Shown: positions 49,901 to 55,825 of the stretch, one piece after another
Position numbering within the stretch: position 1 is the stretch's first letter
Layout: each line of letters opens with the position of its first letter
Source: Nitrospira sp.
GTDB lineage: Bacteria > Nitrospirota > Nitrospiria > Nitrospirales > Nitrospiraceae
Direction: 5' to 3'
DNA length: 55,825 nt
NCBI GenBank assembly: GCA_024998685.1
Contig: JACOEH010000032.1
Span: forward strand, 1-55,825
Notes under the pieces: generated by a model
The model's input: the letters and a program-made list of their open reading frames with translations, nothing else
The model's database searches: none
What the model was told of the DNA's origin: nothing
Made by a program: the position numbers and the translations under genes

Positions 49901-50454
49901 TGAGTGCCTTGTCGACCACCACGACGGTGAGATTGAAAGAATGCTCCGACGGCGGCGAGGTGAAAATCTGCGGTATTATCGCCACGGTCAAATCGATGCT
50001 GACGAAGAAGGGCGATCGAATGGCCTATCTCACGGTGGAAGATCTGCAAGGAACCACCGAAGTGATCGTATTCCCCGATTTGTTCAGGACTGCCGGTGAG
50101 CTGATCGTCCCTGAGCAGATCGTTCGCATTACCGGCACCATCGACCGAGGTGACAAGGGCACAAAAATTCGCGGGAGTAAGATCGAACCATTGGCCGAGG
50201 TTCAGGCGCAGTCCATCAAACGTATTCGTATCCGCCTCAGTGATCGCCCGGAGGTCCGTGAGCAGTTGCCTCGGTTGCTTGATGTCTTTCGGCGGCATCC
50301 CGGCAGCACCTCGATCTCGATGTCGTTTCGAACCGACGGTGCCTTGGAAGCTGAGACGGCTCCCCTCCCCCATCTCACCGTCTGCGCCAGCGACCTTTTT
50401 ATGTCGGATGTCGAGGAAGTGCTAGGCAAGGGGGCCCTCTCTTTGCTATCTTAG
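46990..50454 (+). CDS. dnaE: DNA polymerase III alpha subunit
   Basis: The replicative polymerase catalytic subunit, 1154 residues, the usual size of DnaE1. The PHP domain (about 1-275) has H-L-H-L-H-T-Q-F-S-L-L-D-G and retains many of the metal residues found in active PHP domains, so proofreading or pyrophosphatase activity is possible. The palm carries P-D-I-D-M-D-F (catalytic Asp pair, about 404-410) with G-P-G-R-G-S-A-A-G-S before it. The fingers contain G-L-F-Q-L-E-S-S-G-M-R and the K-K-P-E-E-M block. A tandem HhH and an OB domain (about 985-1070, E-L-T-G-F-Y-I-S-A-H-P-L then V-K-I-C-G-I-I) follow, and the C-terminal tail binds tau. accA is 17 bp downstream, as in E. coli. No intein. 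Confidence 0.96.
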   Translation: MASSFVHLHLHTQFSLLDGANQIEPLVRQIKSFNQPAVAMTDHGNMFGAVEFYRKAKEAGVKPIIGCEAYMALGSRHAKKDSGLAHNDYYHLILLARNLTGYQNLIKLVSKGYLEGFYYKPRIDKELLKLHHEGIIALSGCLSGEIPYLIGQQDMQGAMAVAGEFQEIFGKDHFYLEVQANGLDHQRVANAGLMDIHKKLGIPLAGTNDCHYLKKEDARPHELMLCLQTGKTVSDPHRMKFDTDQLYVKSTEEIAPAFTEFPGAVTNTCRIADYCDLDLPLNKTYLPQYRIPDGFKDRESYLEHLVLAGLKERLKERPSRVASAVYDQRLREELMVICSMGFAGYFLIVWDIIRFARSQGIPVGPGRGSAAGSLVAYALRITDLDPLVYTLLFERFLNPERVSLPDIDMDFCMDRRGEVINYVVDKYGTDHVAQIITFGTLGAKAAIRDVGRVLELSYADADKVAKLVPNQLNITLQQAMETEPRLRELVETDPKVKELMANAQSLEGLARHASTHAAGVVISEGPLTEHVPLYKGANDEIVTQYSMGDVEKIGLVKFDFLGLKTLTMIRRAETLINETHPEAPPLVVDQVPFDDPATFALLSSGKTTGLFQLESSGMRDLLTGLKPDRFEDIIAIIALYRPGPMDLIPDFIKRKQGKVPITYELPDLEPLLKDTYGVIVYQEQVMAIANKMAGFSLGQADILRRAMGKKKPEEMEKLRTKFLDGARQKKIPEKKAEKLYELIQKFAGYGFNKSHAAAYAVVCYQTAYLKAHYPTEFMAALMTTDMGNQDKLVGYFTECRDLGIKVLGPDVNASQKHFAVAGGAIRFGLAAIKNVGEGAVESVLEVRTQDGLFGSFFDFCRRVDLHKVNKRMLEGLIKAGAFDSTGAKRAQLMAVLDQAVEEGAAAQRERELGQTSIFGEELNGHTTSTALPIPPLPSLAEWDQAQRLKYERELTGFYISAHPLARYEATLSALSTTTTVRLKECSDGGEVKICGIIATVKSMLTKKGDRMAYLTVEDLQGTTEVIVFPDLFRTAGELIVPEQIVRITGTIDRGDKGTKIRGSKIEPLAEVQAQSIKRIRIRLSDRPEVREQLPRLLDVFRRHPGSTSISMSFRTDGALEAETAPLPHLTVCASDLFMSDVEEVLGKGALSLLS

Positions 50455-50471
50455 GAGTCTCACGTTGTGCC

Positions 50472-51476
50472 GTGGCTGATCGTTGTACGGAATTGAAGAA
50501 GGCGATGCGCGATTACCTCGAATTTGAAAAGCCGATCCGAGAAATCGAAGAGAAGATTGAGAAGCTTTCTGCGACGATCACCAATGGTAAATCGTCCGTC
50601 CAAAGCGACATTCGCAAGCTTCGCGCGAAGCTTGCACAAACAGAGCACGAACTCTACAAACATCTGACCCCCTGGCAACGAACGCAGTTGGCGCGCCATC
50701 CGCAACGTCCAAGCACATTAGACTATATCACTGAGTTGACGCGGGACTTTCTCGAGCTTCATGGCGATCGTGTGTTTGGAGATGATCGGGCCATCGTGGG
50801 AGGATGTGCCCGATTCAACGACCGCCCTGTGATGATTATCGGTCATCAAAAAGGCAAAACTCTTAAAGAACGCATGCAACGGAACTTCGGCATGCCCAAC
50901 CCTGAAGGGTACCGGAAAGCGCTCCGCCTCATGAAGATGGCGGAAAAATTCAATCGCCCGATCATTACCTTTATTGATACGCCGGGTGCCTATCCCGGCA
51001 TCGGTGCCGAGGAGCGAGGCCAAGCGGAGGCCATCGCCCGCAATCTGTTTGTCATGTCCCGATTGACCGTACCGATTATTTCCGTGGTCATCGGTGAAGG
51101 AGGGAGCGGAGGCGCCTTAGCCCTCGGTGTCGCCGACCGCGTTCTGATGCTCGAACATTCGGTCTATTCGGTCATTTCGCCTGAAGGCTGTGCCGCCATT
51201 CTTTGGGACAGCCCGGAAAAGGTTCCCGATGCCGCCTCAGCGTTGAAAATGACCGCACACGATCTTCTCGATCTCGGCGTGATCGACACGATTGTTTCCG
51301 AACCGTTGGGAGGTGCTCATCGTGAGCCCCGAGCCGTTTGTGGGCTGGTCGGAAAGGCGCTGACCAACCACCTGTTCGATCTGCTTGATTTGCCCGCCGA
51401 ACAACTCATCGCTCAACGGGATCAGAAATACCGCAAGATGGGTGCCGTCACCGGCCTTGTCCCCGCCCAGGCCTGA
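50472..51476 (+). CDS. accA: Acetyl-CoA carboxylase carboxyltransferase subunit alpha
   Basis: AccA, with AccD, moves the carboxyl group from biotin-BCCP to acetyl-CoA to form malonyl-CoA. From GTG 50472 it has 334 residues. Typical segments are Y-L-E-F-E-K-P-I-R-E-I-E, L-D-Y-I-T-E-L-T-R-D-F-L-E-L-H-G-D-R, G-H-Q-K-G-K, D-T-P-G-A-Y-P-G and G-E-G-G-S-G-G-A-L-A-L-G. ATG 50505 (M-R-D-Y-L-E-F) gives an N-terminus closer to the family and may be the true start; neither has a well-spaced Shine-Dalgarno. dnaE-accA order is conserved in many bacteria and suggests co-transcription. Confidence 0.95.
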   Translation: MADRCTELKKAMRDYLEFEKPIREIEEKIEKLSATITNGKSSVQSDIRKLRAKLAQTEHELYKHLTPWQRTQLARHPQRPSTLDYITELTRDFLELHGDRVFGDDRAIVGGCARFNDRPVMIIGHQKGKTLKERMQRNFGMPNPEGYRKALRLMKMAEKFNRPIITFIDTPGAYPGIGAEERGQAEAIARNLFVMSRLTVPIISVVIGEGGSGGALALGVADRVLMLEHSVYSVISPEGCAAILWDSPEKVPDAASALKMTAHDLLDLGVIDTIVSEPLGGAHREPRAVCGLVGKALTNHLFDLLDLPAEQLIAQRDQKYRKMGAVTGLVPAQA

Positions 51477-51482
51477 TTGACT

Positions 51483-52076
51483 TCATCGGTTCTGTAACAA
51501 GCCCGTTGTGGTGAAGCGCCGTCCGATTGCAGAAAGAATGTTTCCTACCAGCACAGTGCGGAACGGATCGAACGCCGCCGCGTTGAGATAGCGATCGACC
51601 GTTCGCGGCAATTTCCGCCACCACGCAAGCGAGGAGATCCTGACCTGTTCGGCATCGATGGTCTCGCTGCTCAGAATGCGGCGAATCTCGCGCTCAAAGA
51701 ATTCCACATGGACAAGTTCGTCCTCGCAGATCGAGGCCAAGTCCGGTCGTAAAGCAACGAGCAGTGTCGCGAATTCGAGTCCCAGTGACTCATACCCATA
51801 GAGCTGGACGGCCAGTGCAGGCCATTGTCTTGGCACGGACGGAAGCCGTTCCCGTTCGCGAGGCTGACGGCCGATCATGGTCTCAAATTGCGCCAGATGC
51901 TGCTCTTCATCTTCCTCGTGTTTTCGAAGAAAGGCATAGACATTCGGAGGAACGTCTTGTAATCGCGCCGATCGTACCGTCCACAACGCCATGGCCTCGG
52001 CCTTGAGAAACTGTTCCAAGAGAGCGGTCTCGCATTCCGGTGTGAGCTGAATGAATGTAGCCGCGTCGGACGACAT
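51483..52076 (-). CDS. Ferritin-like di-iron protein
   Basis: From ATG 52076 (GAGG five bases upstream) the product has 197 residues in a four-helix pattern with the metal motif E-E-D-E-E-Q-H (ExxH at about 57-60) and E-D-E-L-V-H-V-E-F-F (ExxH in the fourth helix), plus E27 and Y-E-S-L-G-L-E in helices 1 and 3. These are the ligands of ferritin-like di-iron proteins. MiaE-type tRNA hydroxylases and other oxygenases share the fold, so activity is unknown. ATG 52115 and 52169 extend the N-terminus and cannot be excluded. It converges on accA and is divergent from the next lipoprotein. Confidence 0.68.
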   Translation of the reverse strand: MSSDAATFIQLTPECETALLEQFLKAEAMALWTVRSARLQDVPPNVYAFLRKHEEDEEQHLAQFETMIGRQPRERERLPSVPRQWPALAVQLYGYESLGLEFATLLVALRPDLASICEDELVHVEFFEREIRRILSSETIDAEQVRISSLAWWRKLPRTVDRYLNAAAFDPFRTVLVGNILSAIGRRFTTTGLLQNR

Positions 52077-52248
52077 GATGGCCTCATCGTACGAAAATTC
52101 CGACAGATTATCCATGCTTCCGATACGGAGAGCTTGGAGGGTTGACGGATACCCATCATCTGTGTACATCTTACGCGCAGCGACTCACTGGCCGACTGCC
52201 GGCCCCGGCACAAGGGTTTCGGTTTGGTTAACTTATGAGGCAACGCCT

Positions 52249-52962
52249 ATGACACGTCCTATCGGCACAATGTCTCTGGTGGCCCAACGGGTTGCCCTCT
52301 GTGCGCTTGCTATGGTCTTGCTCTTGGAAGTCGGCTGTGTCAGTCGGCGTACGTACGAGAGGGTCATGGCAGAGACGGCGGAACAGACCCACGCCTTGGA
52401 AGCGGTACGAGAGGAGGTCAGGGGGCTGGATCGGGAAATCGCGGCATTGCAGGCCTCCAACCGCCGTGAAGATGCCGCCATGTCCGAACTGCGGACCGCT
52501 ATTCGACGGGAAGAAGAACAGTTGCCGATCCTGAGACAGAGAGCGGAGGACACCCTCGCATCGCTCAAAACACAGGTGGCAACCTTGATGAATCAAAGTT
52601 GGCACCTCGCGCGAAAGATAGTGGACATTCGACAGGAGAGCGTTTCCTTGCAGGCCAAGGTGGCTCAGTACAAAGAGGAAATAGAACGGGCTCGAGCGCC
52701 CGTGATGGTGGTTTCTAAGAGAGACAAGCCTGCCATAACTCCGACCGTCACTCCGGAAGCACCTGCCTCTTCAGTCACGCCTATCCAGGATGCCGAATCG
52801 CCACAGGCCGCACAAACGGTCTCCCCTTCTCCCAACCTCGCGTCTGTCAAACCACCAGCACCGGCACCGTCCATGGATGTCGATCCACCTCAGGCGAGCG
52901 ACTCGTGGATTGGAATAATCACCAGCTGGTTCGTTAAAATCTGGAATTGGTTATTCGGGTAG
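52249..52962 (+). CDS. Coiled-coil lipoprotein with Trp-rich C-terminus
   Basis: ATG 52249 has GAGG eight bases upstream and gives 237 residues. A lipoprotein signal with lipobox L-L-E-V-G-C is followed by a coiled coil of about 115 residues (V-M-A-E-T-A-E-Q-T-H to about residue 145), a Pro/Ser/Ala-rich linker, and a C-terminal amphipathic segment with five Trp in its last 19 residues (S-W-I-G-I-I-T-S-W-F-V-K-I-W-N-W-L-F-G). The lipid end and Trp-rich end could hold two membranes or a membrane and a partner. No family was recognised. The frame is open upstream to 52051, overlapping the divergent ferritin-like gene; that part is not a plausible protein. Confidence 0.72.
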   Translation: MTRPIGTMSLVAQRVALCALAMVLLLEVGCVSRRTYERVMAETAEQTHALEAVREEVRGLDREIAALQASNRREDAAMSELRTAIRREEEQLPILRQRAEDTLASLKTQVATLMNQSWHLARKIVDIRQESVSLQAKVAQYKEEIERARAPVMVVSKRDKPAITPTVTPEAPASSVTPIQDAESPQAAQTVSPSPNLASVKPPAPAPSMDVDPPQASDSWIGIITSWFVKIWNWLFG

Positions 52963-52998
52963 TGCGGGGCCTGCGCACCTGATCGAGAGCGACACTTT

Positions 52999-54237
52999 TC
53001 ACAGACGCCGAGAGCAATGATCGTCAGCCCACTCGGCAGCTGCACGTCCTGCGAGACGTCCGGTCGCCAAACAACCCGTGAGCAGATATCCTCCGGTCGG
53101 TGCCTCCCAGTCCAACATTTCTCCGGCGCAAAATACCCCCGGAAATGAACGAAGCATCAATCTCCTGTCCAGTGCGTCGAAAGAGACGCCGCCGGCTGTG
53201 CTGATGGCTTCTTCCAATGGGCGAGGTGCTACAAGTGTCAGCGGGAGAGATTTGATGGCAGCAGCGAGCCGAATAGGATCTGCCGGCATGTCGTTCGACA
53301 CAACTTCGCGCAGGAGACCCGCCTTGACTCCGTCAATACCGGCATAGCGTTTGAGATGTGTCGCGACCGTTCGTTTACCGCGCGGCCGCGAAAGATCTTG
53401 CCCGAGTTGCCTCAATCGACGATCAGGAGCGAGATCCAACCACAGCGTTGCCGTTCTTTCCGTCGTGATCACATCACGTGCGGCGGATGAGACCATATAA
53501 ATGAGGCCCCCTTCCACGCCATTCGCGGTAATGACGAACTCTCCCATGCGCCGGATCATGATTCCGTCCACGGTCTTCACAGTGCCCGCGACCGTTTTTA
53601 CCGGATGTCCCGCGAACTTCGTCAGAAAATGCTCGCTCCATTGGACGTCAAATCCACAATTCGCGGGCTTTAGCGGAACGATCGATACGTTCCGTTCAGC
53701 CAGAATCTGAATCCACCCGGCATCGGATCCGAGGTGCGGCCAACTGCCTCCGCCCAGCGCCAACACCACCGCGTAGGCTTGAACGTTTTGCGGCCCTTGT
53801 GGACTGGTGAAGAGAAGGCTTCCTCTTTCGTTCCAGCCACACCATCGATGTCTGACATGGAACTGTACGCCGGCATTTCGCAACCGGCGCAACCATGCAC
53901 GCAAGAGCGGCGCAGCCTTCAAATCAATCGGAAAGATTCGTCCGGACGTCCCGACGAACGTTTCCACACCAAGCTCGCGAGCCCAAGCCTGCAGAGCCGA
54001 AGGGGAAAATGATCGGATTGCCGGTTCGACGAGCGCCCGGCGAGTGCCATAGCACGCAAGGAAGGACTCCATCGGCTCCGAATGAGAGAGGTTCAATCCG
54101 CCTTTTCCTGCCAGCAGAAATTTTCGCCCCACCGATGGCATGGCATCGTACAGCTCGACTGTGGCGCCGGCAGTCACTGCCGCTTCTGCCGCCATGAGTC
54201 CGGCCGGGCCACCGCCGATAATGACGACCATTGCCAT
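52999..54237 (-). CDS. BaiN/HI0933-family FAD-dependent oxidoreductase
   Basis: The 412-residue product starts at ATG 54237 with GAGG six bases upstream. The FAD-binding G-G-G-P-A-G lies near residue 9, followed by the diagnostic G-R-K-F-L-L-A-G-K-G-G-L-N-L-S-H, and the C-terminal FAD block F-C-A-G-E-M-L-D-W-E-A-P-T-G-G-Y-L-L-T-G. This matches the HI0933/YhiN/BaiN family (sometimes called aminoacetone oxidase-like); physiological substrates are mostly unknown. An 8-bp inverted repeat lies upstream at 54261-54286. The aldo/keto reductase gene is 88 bp upstream on the same strand. Confidence 0.85.
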   Translation of the reverse strand: MAMVVIIGGGPAGLMAAEAAVTAGATVELYDAMPSVGRKFLLAGKGGLNLSHSEPMESFLACYGTRRALVEPAIRSFSPSALQAWARELGVETFVGTSGRIFPIDLKAAPLLRAWLRRLRNAGVQFHVRHRWCGWNERGSLLFTSPQGPQNVQAYAVVLALGGGSWPHLGSDAGWIQILAERNVSIVPLKPANCGFDVQWSEHFLTKFAGHPVKTVAGTVKTVDGIMIRRMGEFVITANGVEGGLIYMVSSAARDVITTERTATLWLDLAPDRRLRQLGQDLSRPRGKRTVATHLKRYAGIDGVKAGLLREVVSNDMPADPIRLAAAIKSLPLTLVAPRPLEEAISTAGGVSFDALDRRLMLRSFPGVFCAGEMLDWEAPTGGYLLTGCLATGRLAGRAAAEWADDHCSRRL

Positions 54238-54260
54238 CGAATACCTCATAGCCTGAGACA

Positions 54261-54286
54261 GCATTATTGTTCCTAAATAATAATGC
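54261..54286. other. AT-rich perfect inverted repeat before the flavoprotein gene
   Basis: GCATTATT (54261-54268) and AATAATGC (54279-54286) are perfect inverted repeats separated by ten bases. It lies 24 bp upstream of ATG 54237 and 39 bp after the aldo/keto reductase stop; an operator is more likely than a terminator, as the stem is AT-rich. Confidence 0.35.
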
Positions 54287-54324
54287 CGGTACTCAGATGG
54301 GATCAAAGATGCTACCCATAATCG

Positions 54325-55164
54325 CTAAAGACCGATGGTTTCGATCTGCCGAATCTCCTCCGACAAGAGGGTAAATCGATCCGATTGCAGGTCTTCTTTC
54401 ATATGCTGAGGATTCGTCGTGCCGGTCAAAGGCAGCATGCCGACTTGCATCGCAAACCGGAAAATGAGCTGAGCAAGGGTGGCTTCATACCGAACCGCCA
54501 TCGCCCGAATCTCGGGATTGATGAATACTTCTCGGTTCGCGGTCAAGAGCGAGAAGCCTTGATAAATAATGTGCTGCGTCCGGCAAATCTCCCGTACCTC
54601 TTTGTCCCACCCGAAGGCGGCATAGCAGCGGTTCTGCACCATCATCGGCTTATGTTTGGCCTTCATACAGAGCAACGTCAGCTGATCAGCCGTGACGTTA
54701 CTGACACCGATCATCTTGGTCTTGCCGGCATCATAAAGGGATTCGATTGCGGCCCAGACTTCCCAGTCTTCCGCTCCTAAACCTCGCCGTGAGTAGGGAC
54801 CATGCAAGACATACGAGTCGAGATAGTCTGTATGGAGGTGCGTGAGAGAGCTGGCGAAAGATTGCTGCACCTGGAGGGTAATAGCCGCGCTCGCATCGTA
54901 AGGGAGACGATGATCCTGGCCGTTGATCGGGGTGAACTTCGTTTGCAAAAACAGCGTATCGCGAGTGATGCCCTGCTTCGCTAATTGTAAAAGTGCCTCC
55001 CCCACTTTTGCTTCATCGTAATGGACGAGTTGGTTGGCCGTATCGATTGCGGTGAATCCGGCTTCCACTGCTTGCAGCACCAGTCCGGTGGTGGCCTCTT
55101 TCTTCCAGGCCGTGCCGTACATGAAGGAAGGAATGGAAACGTGATTGTATGTGGTCAGTGACAT
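54325..55164 (-). CDS. Aldo/keto reductase
   Basis: From ATG 55164 (GGGAG eight bases upstream) the product has 279 residues. TIM-barrel aldo/keto reductase motifs are G-F-T-A-I-D-T-A-N-Q-L-V-H-Y-D-E, with the catalytic Asp and Tyr separated by two residues more than in the standard D-T-A-x-x-Y-G-N-E, Q-T-K-F-T-P with the catalytic Lys, and V-L-H-G-P with the catalytic His. I-G-V-S-N-V follows. NADPH-dependent carbonyl reduction is expected; substrate unknown. The longer start at 55194 has no ribosome site. Confidence 0.85.
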   Translation of the reverse strand: MSLTTYNHVSIPSFMYGTAWKKEATTGLVLQAVEAGFTAIDTANQLVHYDEAKVGEALLQLAKQGITRDTLFLQTKFTPINGQDHRLPYDASAAITLQVQQSFASSLTHLHTDYLDSYVLHGPYSRRGLGAEDWEVWAAIESLYDAGKTKMIGVSNVTADQLTLLCMKAKHKPMMVQNRCYAAFGWDKEVREICRTQHIIYQGFSLLTANREVFINPEIRAMAVRYEATLAQLIFRFAMQVGMLPLTGTTNPQHMKEDLQSDRFTLLSEEIRQIETIGL

Positions 55165-55392
55165 CAGAGTATCTCCCATGAATTTCCGTACCATACACAG
55201 TTCGCGGTAGTGGTCTCAACGTGAGAATTGCTAACGCCACTTGCATCCCCAAGCTCCACCTTTACATCCACATGTTCCAAGTGGATCTATCGGATAAGGC
55301 CATCTTCGGGGCTTGCATGACACAGGAACCAGTGTAGAGTCGTATATAGTTAGGAAAACATATCATATATATGAATTTGAGGTAGGGCGACG

Positions 55393-55825
55393 ATGCGCGC
55401 GATTCTGTGGGGCGAGTGGCAGTCACTGAAATTTCGCATGCGAGTTGCCACTACGGCATTTGCCCTCGTGTTTTTCGTCATCCTTCCCGGTGTCGCCGCC
55501 GACATCAGTTACGTATATGACGACGCGGGTCGTCTCTTAGCTGTCATCGATCTCGCGACCGATACGGCGATCTACGCGTACGATAGCGTCGGCAACCGCA
55601 CTGGCATTACCCGACAACCCTCATCGACACTGGCGATCATCCAGTTCACCCCACCATCGAGTCCGGTCGGCACGACCGTGACGATCTACGGCACGGGCTT
55701 CAGCGCGACCCCTGCGTCGAATACCGTCAAATTCAACAGCACAACGGCGACGGTCCTCACCGCCTCCACGACTGTCTTGACCGCGACTGTGCCCAGCGGC
55801 GCGACGACTGGTTCGATCAGTGTCA
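55393..55825 (+). CDS. RHS/YD-repeat and IPT/TIG-domain protein (5' part, cut by window)
   Basis: The reading frame opens at ATG 55393 (AGGG five bases upstream) and is still open at the window end, 144 codons. A signal sequence or membrane helix (about 17-36, A-F-A-L-V-F-F-V-I-L-P-G-V-A-A) is followed by two YD-type repeats (Y-V-Y-D-D-A-G-R-L and Y-A-Y-D-S-V-G-N-R) and then an IPT/TIG immunoglobulin-like domain (F-T-P-P-S-S-P-V-G-T-T-V-T-I-Y-G-T-G-F). RHS proteins are large secreted shells that often carry variable C-terminal toxins, but a protein with so few YD repeats before TIG domains may be a secreted adhesin-like one. The AT-rich stretch 55345-55375 upstream may hold its promoter. Confidence 0.72.
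   Translation, partial: MRAILWGEWQSLKFRMRVATTAFALVFFVILPGVAADISYVYDDAGRLLAVIDLATDTAIYAYDSVGNRTGITRQPSSTLAIIQFTPPSSPVGTTVTIYGTGFSATPASNTVKFNSTTATVLTASTTVLTATVPSGATTGSISV

Noticed and set aside
48556..50373. A 605-codon open frame on the minus strand within dnaE
   Set aside because: It lies wholly antisense to the well-supported dnaE; its product shows no recognisable family. High-GC codon bias readily leaves such frames open.
52051..52248. Upstream extension of the Trp-rich lipoprotein frame
   Set aside because: It overlaps the start of the divergent ferritin-like gene, would bury the lipoprotein signal and lacks a ribosome site, whereas ATG 52249 has one.

Overview
The window is a continuous, gene-dense stretch of a Gram-negative bacterial chromosome with fairly high GC. 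Diderm features include lipoproteins with lipoboxes, an OmpA-type peptidoglycan-binding protein, a periplasmic HtrA protease and a type IV pilin. Gene content and protein style (HisZ paired with dnaB, a pilA-pilG-pilH-pilI block, YidB-like protein, TtuA, an EF-G paralogue, many small CxxC proteins) look like Nitrospira or a relative in the Nitrospirota. That assignment is inference from family knowledge; no rRNA or nitrite-oxidation marker lies in the window.

Layout. 0.3-1.2 kb: YidB-like protein and a membrane-anchored monohaem cytochrome c. 1.3-4.8 kb (minus): pilU, pilT, bioF. 5-7.1 kb: convergent TPR membrane protein and LysM lytic transglycosylase. 7.4-14.8 kb (plus): class V aminotransferase, serA, hisZ, dnaB, TPR lipoprotein. 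15.1-18.6 kb: type IV pilus block pilA (with a sigma54-type promoter), pilG-like, pilH-like ATPase, pilI-like permease. 18.7-23.7 kb (minus): hicBA, ilvD, Spy-like protein, DnaJ-type co-chaperone, ttuA. 23.9-25.9 kb: TrkA_C protein and HtrA. 25.9-28.9 kb (minus): EF-G-like GTPase and radC. 29.0-32.1 kb (plus): a tiny zinc-ribbon protein behind a sigma54-type promoter, then rsmD-coaD-aspC with overlapping start/stop codons, and an FmdB-type zinc ribbon. 32.1-35.8 kb (minus): coiled-coil lipoprotein, purD and purH, the last two separated by a 120-bp palindromic repeat. 36.1-40.1 kb: RsbRD-like sensor domain, SDR, HAD phosphatase, OsmC, Nudix, HdeD-like. 40.4-46.7 kb: a tandemly duplicated two-gene module (below). 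47-51.5 kb: dnaE-accA. 51.5-55.2 kb: ferritin-like protein, coiled-coil lipoprotein, BaiN-like flavoprotein, aldo/keto reductase. 55.4 kb to the end: the 5' part of an RHS/YD-repeat plus IPT/TIG protein cut by the window edge.

The most unusual locus is 40.4-46.7 kb. Each copy encodes a short inner-membrane protein with BON-like and OmpA-like periplasmic domains, followed by a long coiled-coil protein ending in a helix-hairpin-helix (H3TH, COG3743-like) domain. In the downstream copy both genes are intact and the rod protein has an N-terminal membrane anchor. In the upstream copy the OmpA gene is reduced to a frameshifted remnant by an internal deletion of about 650 bp, the rod has lost its membrane anchor, and its coiled coil has grown by near-identical units with an exact 303-bp period. 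The topology suggests a link between cell wall, inner membrane and a cytoplasmic nucleic-acid or protein ligand. I know of no described system with this architecture.

Other points: the downstream side of pilA can form two mutually exclusive hairpins; dnaE and the htrA-type gene each have a sigma70-like -10 element ending 8 nt before an ATG without a Shine-Dalgarno, so leaderless mRNAs are likely; and the HicA toxin lacks the usual catalytic-site histidine. No tRNA, rRNA, CRISPR array, complete insertion sequence or prophage was seen.
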